Of a DNA stretch of 64,000 nucleotides, positions 16,590 through 24,163 are shown in pieces. The stretch comes from a virus. Position numbers and translations under genes: made by a program. The stretch is from IMG/VR virus record IMGVR_UViG_3300007512_000015, positions 1 to 64,000 of that record. One strand, 5' to 3'. Numbering within the stretch: the stretch's first letter is position 1; each line of letters starts with the position of its first letter. A model generated the notes under the pieces. That model worked only from the letters and a program-made list of their open reading frames with translations, ran no database searches and was not told the origin of the DNA.

Positions 16590-16832
16590 GTCGGCATAAG
16601 TCATGGACTTCATCAGCCGAATCGCCTGCACAAAAGACATGGCGGGAACCTTCGCCACGTCAGCGAAATACTGACGCTTCAACTCCCGCATGATCGAAGA
16701 CCCCTGGTCCTCGAACAAGAAATAGACGCGCCCGCCATCGCGAAAGGTGTCCACAAAGGGGACCGCAGCCACTTTCAGATACGCAGCAAAGTACAAGTCG
16801 CTTGTGCGGTAGTGCGTCTGCGGCTCTGTCAT
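16584..16832 (-). CDS. DUF5659-type small protein
   Basis: 82 residues from MTEPQTHYRTSDLYFAAYLK. The sequence TSDLYFAAYLKVAAVPFVDT, then GGRVYFLFED and RQYFADVAKVPAMSFVQAIR, is the DUF5659 pattern: a short protein common in large phages that begins with a (T/S)SDL(Y/A)FAAYL strand. Function unknown. A strong terminator separates it from the upstream operon. Confidence 0.7.
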   Translation of the reverse strand: MTEPQTHYRTSDLYFAAYLKVAAVPFVDTFRDGGRVYFLFEDQGSSIMRELKRQYFADVAKVPAMSFVQAIRLMKSMTYADR

Positions 16833-16849
16833 CCGATCCTCAAATGAAA

Positions 16850-16877
16850 ACTCCGGGCAGGAGGGCCTGCCCGGAGT
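16850..16877 (-). terminator. Strong hairpin terminator after the tandem paralogues
   Basis: ACTCCGGGCAG and CTGCCCGGAGT form a perfect 11-bp GC-rich stem, followed on the minus strand by TTTTCATTT. It lies just after the stop at 16937. Confidence 0.75.
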
Positions 16878-16936
16878 CCTAAAGCATCGGGGGCGATGCA
16901 GAGAAGGTCCAACCCTCTGCACTCTACCCGGAGAAA

Positions 16937-17632
16937 TCAGGCGTAAACGCTTCCGTCGTCCGCAAGGACAGAGACAGCAGCCCCGGCTGTTCCCTCGTAA
17001 GAGTAGGTAGCGTCGAGCAACTCATTGAGTTCCCCACCAGCAAAGCTGATAGCAAAAGCACCCGTATCATAAGAGTGACGGAAATAGTTTGGCGTCATCG
17101 CACCCGCAGCGGCATAGCCTACCGTGGTGACGTTCTCCGGGGATCCTGCGGGAAGCAGGTAAGACCCACCCGCACAAATCTGGAGAACATCCGCAAGGGA
17201 GCCGACGGAACCCGTTCCACCTGCGGAGGTAAGGGTTTCATCTCCCTGCGCCCCTGCAACACCCTGCATAGTGGTGTTGATGGTAGCGAGAGCCAAAGCA
17301 GCGCCCGTGTCCATCAGGTTCATGATGGCTGTTGCCATCAGGTTGGCGATAGCCGCAGGAACCGTAAGGCCCGAGATGGTGGACCCCACGTTATCCGCGA
17401 TGTACGCAGCGAGGCCGTAGGTGTCATAGAGCGTGACGTTTCCGGCAGCAGCCAGGGTGGTAGGACGACCATTAGCCGCGTTCCGACCAGCACCAGTGAA
17501 CTCACCACGGTTGACGTACTTCGTCTGGCCGTGAGGACCCACTGGATGAGCTTGCGACGTATTAGGCCACAGGTCGAGAAGCTGAAGCGTCCCGTTGTCG
17601 ATGTCAGTACGAATCATGCAAACGTAAGGCAT
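16937..17632 (-). CDS. Predicted virion protein, tandem paralogue A
   Basis: 231 residues. The N-terminus MPYVCMIRTDIDNGTLQLLD continues into LWPNTSQ, and QTKYVNRGEFTGAGRNAANG matches the next gene closely, as do QICAGGSYLLPAGS and YDTGAFAISF. The fold is probably a beta/alpha virion component present in many copies (decoration, tail tube or fibre base). Ten bases separate it from paralogue B, so they share one mRNA that ends at the hairpin at 16850. Confidence 0.6.
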   Translation of the reverse strand: MPYVCMIRTDIDNGTLQLLDLWPNTSQAHPVGPHGQTKYVNRGEFTGAGRNAANGRPTTLAAAGNVTLYDTYGLAAYIADNVGSTISGLTVPAAIANLMATAIMNLMDTGAALALATINTTMQGVAGAQGDETLTSAGGTGSVGSLADVLQICAGGSYLLPAGSPENVTTVGYAAAGAMTPNYFRHSYDTGAFAISFAGGELNELLDATYSYEGTAGAAVSVLADDGSVYA

Positions 17633-17641
17633 TGTTTCTCC

Positions 17642-18334
17642 TCAACCAGTGTAAACGGTTCCGTCGTCTGCATAGACGACGACAGCGGCACCAGTGGTGC
17701 CATCACCGACCGGATCGAAAGTTGCATCCAGCATCTCGGAGAGGTCTCCCTCACCAAAGCTGATCTTCAGGGCACCCGTGTCGTAGGTCCAGCGGTAGGT
17801 TCCAGCCTGGAACGCGCCGTCACCCATCAGGGTGACCGCTTGGGTCTCTGTCGAACCAGCAGGAAGCAGGTAGGAGCCGCCAGCACAAATCTGGAGGACA
17901 CCAGCTACCGTAGCCAGACCGCCACCGAGAAGGGTGGTGCCCACCCCAGCGCCTGCTGTGATGAGTTCTGTGGATACCGAAGCATCACTGATGACACCGC
18001 CCGCATCAAGGACGTTATCCCGAACACCTGCCGCCGCGATGTTGGCGATAGCAGCCGTGATTCCAACACCCGACACGCTATCCACAACAGTATCGCAAAG
18101 GTAGGCTGCGAGGCCGTAGGTGTCGTACCCCGTAGCGTGAGCCGTTGCGGTGATGGTCGTGGGACGGCCATTGTCAGCATTCTGACCAGTGCCGGTGAAC
18201 TCACCACGCTTCAGATACTTGGTCTGGGCGATAGGGTCGTAGATTGCGCTTCGCTGGGAAGCATTGGGCCACAGGTCGAGGACCTGGAGGGTGCCGTCCG
18301 AGAAGTCGGTACGGATCTTACAGATATAGGGCAT
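17642..18334 (-). CDS. Predicted virion protein, tandem paralogue B
   Basis: 230 residues, clearly related to the next gene (MPYICKIRTDFSDGTLQVLD, RGEFTGTGQNADNGRPTTIT, QICAGGSYLLPAGS, DTGALKISFGEGDLSEMLDA). The central 60 residues differ most, suggesting that the termini form the conserved core. The pair arose by duplication. Late-type promoter at 18381-18398. Confidence 0.6.
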   Translation of the reverse strand: MPYICKIRTDFSDGTLQVLDLWPNASQRSAIYDPIAQTKYLKRGEFTGTGQNADNGRPTTITATAHATGYDTYGLAAYLCDTVVDSVSGVGITAAIANIAAAGVRDNVLDAGGVISDASVSTELITAGAGVGTTLLGGGLATVAGVLQICAGGSYLLPAGSTETQAVTLMGDGAFQAGTYRWTYDTGALKISFGEGDLSEMLDATFDPVGDGTTGAAVVVYADDGTVYTG

Positions 18335-18380
18335 TGTGTTTTCTCCAGAAGGAAGAGGGTTGGACCTTCAATAAGATTGG

Positions 18381-18398
18381 GGTATCGACTCTCTACCG
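18381..18398 (-). promoter_or_regulatory. Late-promoter-like element
   Basis: Reads CGGTAG-AGAGTC-GATACC on the minus strand, 46 bases before the ATG at 18334. Nearly identical to the copy at 33506-33523. Confidence 0.55.
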
Positions 18399-18405
18399 AG
18401 GCCCT

Positions 18406-19125
18406 CTACGATTCGAGGCCGTTGACAAGGGTGCAGACCATCTGGAAAGTTGCGGCGTCACCAGCAGCACATCGAATATAAATCTCCGACGCACCCGGCT
18501 CTGCAAACTCCCAAGTAGTTCCTGCGGTGATAGTGATTTCCTGGCGACCAGGACCGAAAGAAACAAAAGCATCATCCGTACTGATCTGGATCTGAACAGC
18601 ATCGGCATAGCGAGGAAGGGCGATCTTCATCGCTGTGGGGGGCGGGAACCCTGAAGCCAGGGCAGCCACAGCAGGGGCCGTTCCCGTCAACACCAAGGAA
18701 GCACGGCCCGTAGCGAAGAAATCAGGCGGGGGCACGACCAGGATGCCCGGAGCCGAAGCCGCTCCCAGAACACCTCCGAGCCACGTCGAGGTCCCATCAG
18801 GGTAAAACTCTTCCGTGATGAGGTACTGGGTAACCCCGTCTCCAGGAGGCGCACCGCCTGCCGCAGAATAATCGCTGGGGTCATACATGATTCGAGTCAG
18901 CCCCATGTTGGACTCATCACAACGATTCTTGCCGTTACGGACCAGTCGAGGCGAACGCCAACTATCTCCCTTGGGGACCTGCATCAGAGCAGTCGCGGTA
19001 GTCAAATAGGCATTATTGAGGCTTGTTGCCGAACTTACACGATAAGAAGAGGCCGACGCACGATTAGAAATAGCAAGGTCTACAATCCCTTCGTGACGAC
19101 CAACAAGACGGGGTGCGATAGCCAT
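18406..19125 (-). CDS. Predicted virion structural protein
   Basis: 239 residues from MAIAPRLVGRHEGIVDLAI. Contains SNRASASSYRVSSATSLNNA and RSPRLVRNGKNRCDESNMGL, then a C-terminal beta domain (QIQISTDDAFVSFGPGRQEI, EIYIRCAAGDAATFQMV). It lies directly upstream of the paralogue pair and probably shares its virion context. No precise family. Confidence 0.55.
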   Translation of the reverse strand: MAIAPRLVGRHEGIVDLAISNRASASSYRVSSATSLNNAYLTTATALMQVPKGDSWRSPRLVRNGKNRCDESNMGLTRIMYDPSDYSAAGGAPPGDGVTQYLITEEFYPDGTSTWLGGVLGAASAPGILVVPPPDFFATGRASLVLTGTAPAVAALASGFPPPTAMKIALPRYADAVQIQISTDDAFVSFGPGRQEITITAGTTWEFAEPGASEIYIRCAAGDAATFQMVCTLVNGLES

Positions 19126-19146
19126 TGAGCCTCCACTCAAAGTGAA

Positions 19147-19164
19147 GTGATAGCCGAACTACCG
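19147..19164 (-). promoter_or_regulatory. Late-promoter-like element overlapping a stop codon
   Basis: Reads CGGTAG-TTCGGC-TATCAC on the minus strand; CGG-TAG is the final Arg codon and stop of the gene at 19159. It ends 21 bases before the ATG at 19125. Confidence 0.45.
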
Positions 19165-19455
19165 GGGCACGCTCTCCTCGAAATCAACGTCTATAACGTC
19201 ACCTGAAGGCTTCCCCACGGTGGGGTCTGGGACAGGAGGTACATACTGTCCTGCCAACTTCCGCATGATTCGGTTGGCCGAGCGGGTCACCACGATCCCG
19301 AGGATGGCTCCCAAGATCATGACGAAAAGGGAAACCCCAGCCGTCACCTTGAGGGCTGTGTGTGCCGCTACTTCTGCTTTTCCTTTCGGGCGAGCTTTTC
19401 GTAGCCGCTGGTGTCCTTTCCCTTCGATTTCGCCAACTTCGTCGCGTCCGACCAT
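19159..19455 (-). CDS. Small membrane protein overlapping the zinc-ribbon gene
   Basis: 98 residues in the longest form, with a basic N-terminal half, one membrane helix (about 37-57, VTAGVSLFVMILGAILGIVV) and an acidic tail ending FEESVPR. The longest form overlaps the upstream gene by 88 bases in another frame; a GTG at 19347 would remove the overlap and give a 63-residue membrane protein, but has no clear ribosome site. The start is therefore unsure. Confidence 0.5.
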   Translation of the reverse strand: MVGRDEVGEIEGKGHQRLRKARPKGKAEVAAHTALKVTAGVSLFVMILGAILGIVVTRSANRIMRKLAGQYVPPVPDPTVGKPSGDVIDVDFEESVPR

Positions 19456-19754
19456 GAATCCACCCGCTCTCCTCCGACATTGGGCGCAAGCGTCATGCCC
19501 GGAGCATCTCTTTTCATCTCATTCTCTTTACCGGCAAGTCGGCGGTTCTTCTCCCGCATCTGCTTGGCAACTCTTCCATTCTTGGTAGCCCAACCATCAC
19601 CCTTGAAGATAACCCCAACCTGCGTGACGAGCTTTTTCGTCTCCCCAGTGCAATCGGGACAGGGGTAAGGATCGCTGCACTGCGAGATAGGACGCATCAC
19701 GTCCCCCTCCCACTGGCAGGGATCAGACTCGCACCGATAAGAGTAAATAGGCAT
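19368..19754 (-). CDS. FmdB-like zinc-ribbon protein, second copy
   Basis: 128 residues from MPIYSYRCESDPCQWEGDV; this start has AGGAG 7 bases upstream and fits the family, whose members begin MPxYxYxC. Cysteines at about 8, 13, 24, 30 and 33 and the following strand QVGVIFKGDGWATKNG are typical of the FmdB type in phages. The C-terminal 70 residues are basic (RVAKQMREKNRRLAGKENEM). Function unknown. Confidence 0.65.
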   Translation of the reverse strand: MPIYSYRCESDPCQWEGDVMRPISQCSDPYPCPDCTGETKKLVTQVGVIFKGDGWATKNGRVAKQMREKNRRLAGKENEMKRDAPGMTLAPNVGGERVDSWSDATKLAKSKGKDTSGYEKLARKEKQK

Positions 19755-19776
19755 CCAGCATCTCCTGATGCCTACG

Positions 19777-21585
19777 TTACCCACTCAACAGGGCATCCTC
19801 GTCCAAGATAACCACTGCATCTTGGTCCCAGAGGGTGCCTTCAGAACTGAACCGCCAGCCCCTCGCCTTGCTCAAAGCAGCAACTACATGCTTGCACGCT
19901 CCGTGGTGGCCTTTCGGGTCCATGACCTTGGGATTGGAGGCAGTACCTACAGGACGACCGTAAAGATACTGTCCTTGCTTGGCCCAGTGTTCTGGTCCTT
20001 GCCACCGAAAGAAAGGACAAGAGCAAGACACTTTGATCTGGGCTTTGTCCAAGTTCTTCACGTTGCCTCGACGGACTCCCTTGACACGCACAATGTAGGT
20101 GCCCTGGCTCCCGGCAGCCTTGAAGCTCCAAAAACCCTTCGCCGGATTGAACCGGTAAGGGCTGATTCGGACTGCTTTGGCGCGATTCAAGATCGTGGAA
20201 TCACACTTCGAGAGGACTTGACCTATGGTAGCTGCCACTCTCAAGTTGGGTGCCGCCTGCACATAAGTCAGGTTGTCCCGGAGGTTTTCCTTCATCTCAT
20301 CGGGAATGACCCTGCTTGAAGCAGGAGGAACATCTTCGGTCTGGTTACTTGGAGGAGCGTGTCCTGGAGGAACTCCCTCTCGCTCATCCGGCCTGAACTC
20401 GTAAGTCGTCGGACCCTCTGCGCGATAGTTCACGTCGGGACCGGGCTGTTTGATTTCGTTGTTGGCAGGGTTCCACTGATCGTAAAGGATGATGTCCCCG
20501 CCCTCTTTGAGAAGCCTGGGGAGTTTCTTCACCGAGCGCGGCGCTCTGCGCTTGTACCGCTGCGGGTGTTTCCTATACAACTCTCTTTTCATCTTGCACT
20601 GACGGTTTCGCTTACAGAACTGGTGATACCGCTTCAGCGCCATGCGCCTCTTTATCATGCGGTTGGGGCGGTACTCCTCCCGGTTCTGCCGCCTGCGCTC
20701 CGCAGGCTTCTGGCGATGTTGCCGCCTCGGACCCGGAGGCCCTGCCTCCCACGCCTCTACAAGAGCAGAGGTAAAGGTGCGTCGGGTGATGTAGTTGTCG
20801 AGGACATTAGTGGGATGGCCTCGCTGCTCTCCCGGCTCCGACAACGTGCGAGGCTTTATGTCCGAACTCGAATCGGGAGTGTTGTACTCGAACTTGCCGA
20901 TTTCTCGACCAGCCCCTCCAGGAACGGCGCTTCCAGGAAGAGGGGCTGCTGAATCAGGCTCCCTGCTATCGTTACTGGGAGGAATCCCCTTCGCAGAGTC
21001 TTCGGTGACATAAGTCTGAACCCCCGGCGTAGGGGCAATCTTCAAGCCAACCCGAACCGAACAGGAGTCCTCATCCTCTGGACGAGGGTCAGGCTGCCCT
21101 TCCCAATAAGCGGTAACAAGCGTAGCGACATCACGGTTGGCGGTAAACACCACCGCCAGCTTGATTTGGGGATCTTCCCAACGAATCGGCTGGCCTCTTG
21201 CCATGTCCTCTTCCCAGTTACGCCAGCGATACCCCTGACGAGACTTGTCATCGTTCCATGCTTTCTGGAAAGACTTGAGGGCGATGCGGAGTTCGTTGAC
21301 GATGATTCCCCGTTGGTCCATCCGGTACTGGGCATGGGGAGTGATGCGGAGTTTCTTGAACCTGCCAGCCCCACGGTCCACTTCCAGATCATAGATGGCC
21401 GCTGCTTCAGGGTTAGACAGCTTGTCGCCGTCTTCCACTGAATCAACGAGCTTCTCCTGGAGTTTGGGGTTCCTCACCTCATCTCGGATGCGCTGCATGA
21501 CGTGGCACGGGCCGCCCGGATAGCCCAACGGCGGGTTCAAATCCGCATATCGGGCAGCTACACGAGCAGGGGATGGACGCGGCAC
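19777..21585 (-). CDS. SWIM zinc-finger protein with basic centre and RVAARY start
   Basis: 602 residues from a GTG (MPRPSPARVAARYADL) with GGAGG 4 bases upstream; the 14-residue longer form at 21627 is less likely because the promoter element ends only 6 bases from it. Residues about 75-180 resemble a DUF4258-like domain (RITPHAQYRMDQRGI). The centre is very basic (RPNRMIKRRMALKRYHQFCK). The C-terminus has a SWIM zinc finger, CSCPFF...GACKHVVAAL, known to bind DNA or proteins. Possibly a virion-packaged DNA-binding protein; its N-terminal motif is shared with other proteins here. Confidence 0.6.
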   Translation of the reverse strand: MPRPSPARVAARYADLNPPLGYPGGPCHVMQRIRDEVRNPKLQEKLVDSVEDGDKLSNPEAAAIYDLEVDRGAGRFKKLRITPHAQYRMDQRGIIVNELRIALKSFQKAWNDDKSRQGYRWRNWEEDMARGQPIRWEDPQIKLAVVFTANRDVATLVTAYWEGQPDPRPEDEDSCSVRVGLKIAPTPGVQTYVTEDSAKGIPPSNDSREPDSAAPLPGSAVPGGAGREIGKFEYNTPDSSSDIKPRTLSEPGEQRGHPTNVLDNYITRRTFTSALVEAWEAGPPGPRRQHRQKPAERRRQNREEYRPNRMIKRRMALKRYHQFCKRNRQCKMKRELYRKHPQRYKRRAPRSVKKLPRLLKEGGDIILYDQWNPANNEIKQPGPDVNYRAEGPTTYEFRPDEREGVPPGHAPPSNQTEDVPPASSRVIPDEMKENLRDNLTYVQAAPNLRVAATIGQVLSKCDSTILNRAKAVRISPYRFNPAKGFWSFKAAGSQGTYIVRVKGVRRGNVKNLDKAQIKVSCSCPFFRWQGPEHWAKQGQYLYGRPVGTASNPKVMDPKGHHGACKHVVAALSKARGWRFSSEGTLWDQDAVVILDEDALLSG

Positions 21586-21633
21586 AAAGCCTCCAGAAGC
21601 AATAAAGCCCAGACGGCACTCAACCATCCGGGC

Positions 21634-21651
21634 TTTATCGGGAATGTACCG
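21634..21651 (-). promoter_or_regulatory. Late-promoter-like element
   Basis: Reads CGGTAC-ATTCCC-GATAAA on the minus strand, 48 bases before the chosen GTG at 21585. Its position supports the shorter start of that gene. Confidence 0.45.
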
Positions 21652-21655
21652 CAGC

Positions 21656-22612
21656 CTAATCCTTGTAGAGCCGCTTCATAATGTCCTTCCGCACCGCTTC
21701 TGTCTCAATCGAGAGGATGGCGTTGATGACGGGAAGGTTGTCCCCGTACTTGGACACGGCCAGCTTGGCTCGCTTGGCCCACTGCATGTTCATGTCCCAC
21801 TGGAACCCCGGAACAAACTGACGGACTACCTCAAGTTTTGCTTCGATGATTTCAGGGGAAAGCCCGTCTGCGGAAAGTGCCTTCTTCGAGGCGATGGAGG
21901 CGACCACCTCACCGTCATCAGCAGTGCCGACAGTAGTGGAACCCTTGGCAGTAACGGCCTTGGCGCGTAGTTCAGACTCATCACCCCGACCTTCCCCGGA
22001 GACGCCCTTGGGGGGAACGTCCGCGTTCGCAGCATCAGGAAGGATGTCCACAAGCTCATCCCCTGCCATCGCTTCGTCCACGTCCCCTGTAGCCACACGG
22101 GCAGGCTCAACAATGTCCCGAGAGTCGTTGTCGAGGGTCTTGACCACCTTGCGGTCTTCCCCGTCAATGCGAATGGGACCGGACTTGGCACTCCTCTTCA
22201 TACGGCCCACAACGGCTGCGTCGTCTGCATCCTTCTCGACCGCGCCTGTGGGAGCGCCAGTGCTGACGCGACTGGCAACAGTGCCTACATCTCGCTCCTC
22301 ATCCTGGATTGTGAGGGGGGCGCGAGCCTCTCGACTTTCCGAACTGGTAGGGGCCGCTTCGTGGATCTTGATGTCAGCGGGTTTGGGGGTGTACGAGGTT
22401 TCCTCGGAGTCTTCAGGAACAAGCCATCCCACCTTGATAGCTGCACGCAGAGTGTGGATTTCATCCTCCCCGTCGCCACGTTTGAGTGTGGTCCCGTCGA
22501 AGAGAACGGTCTCGCCTTCCTGAATGTCGAACTCAAGTGCTCCCAGGTGAATCTTTGTGATCGCCCTGTAAGACCTGAAATCCCCTTTCTCAAACGTACC
22601 TGCTGCCATCAT
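21656..22612 (-). CDS. Predicted virion protein, acidic linker type
   Basis: 318 residues from MMAAGTFEKGDFRSYRAITK, with GGAGG 7 bases upstream. The first 75 residues form a small beta domain (HLGALEFDIQEGETVLFDGT, LRAAIKVGWLVP), recurrent in large phages. A long low-complexity acidic linker follows (about 80-250), then a helical C-terminal domain (AKLEVVRQFVPGFQWDMNMQ, RKDIMKRLYKD). Likely structural; role unknown. Confidence 0.55.
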   Translation of the reverse strand: MMAAGTFEKGDFRSYRAITKIHLGALEFDIQEGETVLFDGTTLKRGDGEDEIHTLRAAIKVGWLVPEDSEETSYTPKPADIKIHEAAPTSSESREARAPLTIQDEERDVGTVASRVSTGAPTGAVEKDADDAAVVGRMKRSAKSGPIRIDGEDRKVVKTLDNDSRDIVEPARVATGDVDEAMAGDELVDILPDAANADVPPKGVSGEGRGDESELRAKAVTAKGSTTVGTADDGEVVASIASKKALSADGLSPEIIEAKLEVVRQFVPGFQWDMNMQWAKRAKLAVSKYGDNLPVINAILSIETEAVRKDIMKRLYKD

Positions 22613-22631
22613 GCCATGCCCTCCGTAAATA

Positions 22632-23057
22632 TCAGACACTAATACCGTACCGAGCATCGGTACTGATGAATAACTCTGTGGCAGAAACCGCCACCCCAAG
22701 TGGAACTACCACACTACCGGCACCCGAAGGAGCGGTGTGAACCACCTCCCCCAAAGTGTCCGAAAGAAAAACCAGATCACCTGTGGTGAGAGAACCGCCA
22801 CCTTCCACAATGGGGGTGACGGTGGACCCTCGAAACGTGACCACCGCAACAACCTCTCCATCAGCCACCGCTTTAGCGGCGAAACCTGCAAAGGTGTTGC
22901 CGTTCGAGGTTGCTGAACACTCCTCGACCACTGCATCAACGCCGTCGAGGACTACCGCTACCGCAGCGCCCGCCCGGATGGCCCCGTTAGCAGTCGTACC
23001 TGGGATCACAAAAGACCCAGCCGAGGTACTCGCTGACGGAACCCTTCCAATCGGCAT
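22632..23057 (-). CDS. Capsid decoration-like beta protein
   Basis: 141 residues, nearly all beta-prone: RAGAAVAVVLDGVDAVVEEC, GFAAKAVADGEVVAVVTFRG, GDLVFLSDTLGEVVHTA. The pattern of an entry strand, AxGxVxVVxxxGxVxx and repeated valines resembles DUF2190-type capsid cement proteins. Start overlaps the stop of the next upstream gene by one base. Confidence 0.5.
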   Translation of the reverse strand: MPIGRVPSASTSAGSFVIPGTTANGAIRAGAAVAVVLDGVDAVVEECSATSNGNTFAGFAAKAVADGEVVAVVTFRGSTVTPIVEGGGSLTTGDLVFLSDTLGEVVHTAPSGAGSVVVPLGVAVSATELFISTDARYGISV

Positions 23058-23341
23058 TAGTTCGTGCCGCCCAAAGCAGGCATCAAGAAAACCCCCTCGG
23101 ACGAGGGCACCGTATCTGTCAAGTCTTGGGAGATCCTGTCTCGAATCACCTGGAGCATGGAGGCCGCCAACCGAACTCGGCTAACTACCCGCGCCTTGTT
23201 GTCCTGTGCCGAATACACGCAGAAATCCAAAAGGACATCATCCCCGCTGTCAGGGATGATGCGAATAGCGTTAGCGTATTCCCCAAAAGAATCCCCATCC
23301 GACACCTCAACCGGGCATTGGATGTTCTTGGAAGAGGACAT
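23057..23341 (-). CDS. Small DUF3467-like protein
   Basis: 94 residues. EYANAIRIIPDSGDDVLLDF followed by RVRLAASMLQVIRDRI recalls DUF3467: YAN at the start of a strand, then a DF strand and an Arg followed by a helix. Similarity is at pattern level only. Tightly packed with neighbours. Confidence 0.5.
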   Translation of the reverse strand: MSSSKNIQCPVEVSDGDSFGEYANAIRIIPDSGDDVLLDFCVYSAQDNKARVVSRVRLAASMLQVIRDRISQDLTDTVPSSEGVFLMPALGGTN

Positions 23342-23353
23342 GAAAGCTCCTGG

Positions 23354-23710
23354 TCAAGACGACGCGGTTTCTTCAAGCCACTGTGCGGTGACATCTGCGA
23401 TGTAGCAGAAGGCGCAAGACGCGAAGGCGAACACGATACCCTCGGAAACCAACGAGAGAGCGTCCAGATCCCCCTCCCCGAGAAGAACGGGAGCAGAAAC
23501 CACAAGATAAGTGATCCAGCCCGCATGAAACCCCGTGCAGTAAGGGCAACGGAGCATACGCCCGAAGGTGTTCTCCCCGTCCTCGGCCCGAAACAGAGGC
23601 AGCTTCTTCAAGGGGTTGGTGATCAGAGCAGCCTTATCGTTCACCAGCCCAAAGCAGACCGCATACGAAGCCAAGAGTCCCAAAATCACTTGTTCAATCG
23701 ACATAATCAC
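23354..23710 (-). CDS. Membrane protein with CPYC-GFH motif (DUF1360-like)
   Basis: 118 residues with a GTG start in a GTGA overlap with the upstream gene; an ATG at 23704 is an alternative. Three or so hydrophobic helices and the motif MLRCPYCTGFHAGWITYLVV resemble DUF1360 proteins of Bacillus and phages (CxxCxGxHxG). Function unknown; the cysteines may bind metal or form a disulfide. Confidence 0.6.
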   Translation of the reverse strand: MIMSIEQVILGLLASYAVCFGLVNDKAALITNPLKKLPLFRAEDGENTFGRMLRCPYCTGFHAGWITYLVVSAPVLLGEGDLDALSLVSEGIVFAFASCAFCYIADVTAQWLEETASS

Positions 23711-24069
23711 TTCCTTTTCCGCGTACCACGAGCGGTCTTTTTAGCCGCCTGCGGCTTCTTGCGTGTTGACTTGCGTCCTGATGATACTTTCTTGCCGTCC
23801 ATAGGGAGGATGCGGCAACACGAAGTCTGGGCAGACTGCATGAAGATTTCCACGGTGTCGGGAACCCCGTCCATGTTGCAGTCAAACCCGAGGTCCAGCT
23901 TGTACTGTTGGTTGAGGGCTTCGACAATCAACCTGCGCTCCTCCATGAGATCCGCTCGGGAACCTCCGTACCCCTGCGCTGCTCCTGCATCTACCCGGAT
24001 GAGGCGTTCGATAGCCTCTCCCAGACCCATCTGAACCCGAGTTTCAAAGTTCTTGGCATTCTTGGCCAT
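23707..24069 (-). CDS. Basic-tailed small protein
   Basis: 120 residues from MAKNAKNFETRVQMGLGEAI, with GAGGA 6 bases upstream. Residues 40-75 include EALNQQYKLDLGFDCNMDGV and PDTVEIFMQSAQTSCCRI; the last 30 residues are Lys/Arg-rich (SSGRKSTRKKPQAAKKTARG) and would bind nucleic acid. Possibly a virion DNA-binding protein; no family known. A terminator separates it from the downstream fibre-like gene. Confidence 0.55.
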   Translation of the reverse strand: MAKNAKNFETRVQMGLGEAIERLIRVDAGAAQGYGGSRADLMEERRLIVEALNQQYKLDLGFDCNMDGVPDTVEIFMQSAQTSCCRILPMDGKKVSSGRKSTRKKPQAAKKTARGTRKRK

Positions 24070-24105
24070 AGCATTTCCTCGTTGCATCATACCCACCATG
24101 AATGA

Positions 24106-24143
24106 CAAGGCCCGCCCGCCCCTTGAAGGACGAACGGGCCTTG
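24106..24143 (-). terminator. Hairpin terminator between fibre-like gene and upstream-lying operon
   Basis: CAAGGCCCG (24106-24114) pairs with CGGGCCTTG (24135-24143), a 9-bp stem with a 20-base GC-rich loop. It lies after the stop at 24164 on the minus strand. Confidence 0.55.
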
Positions 24144-24163
24144 AATCAGGCTAAAGCCTATCG

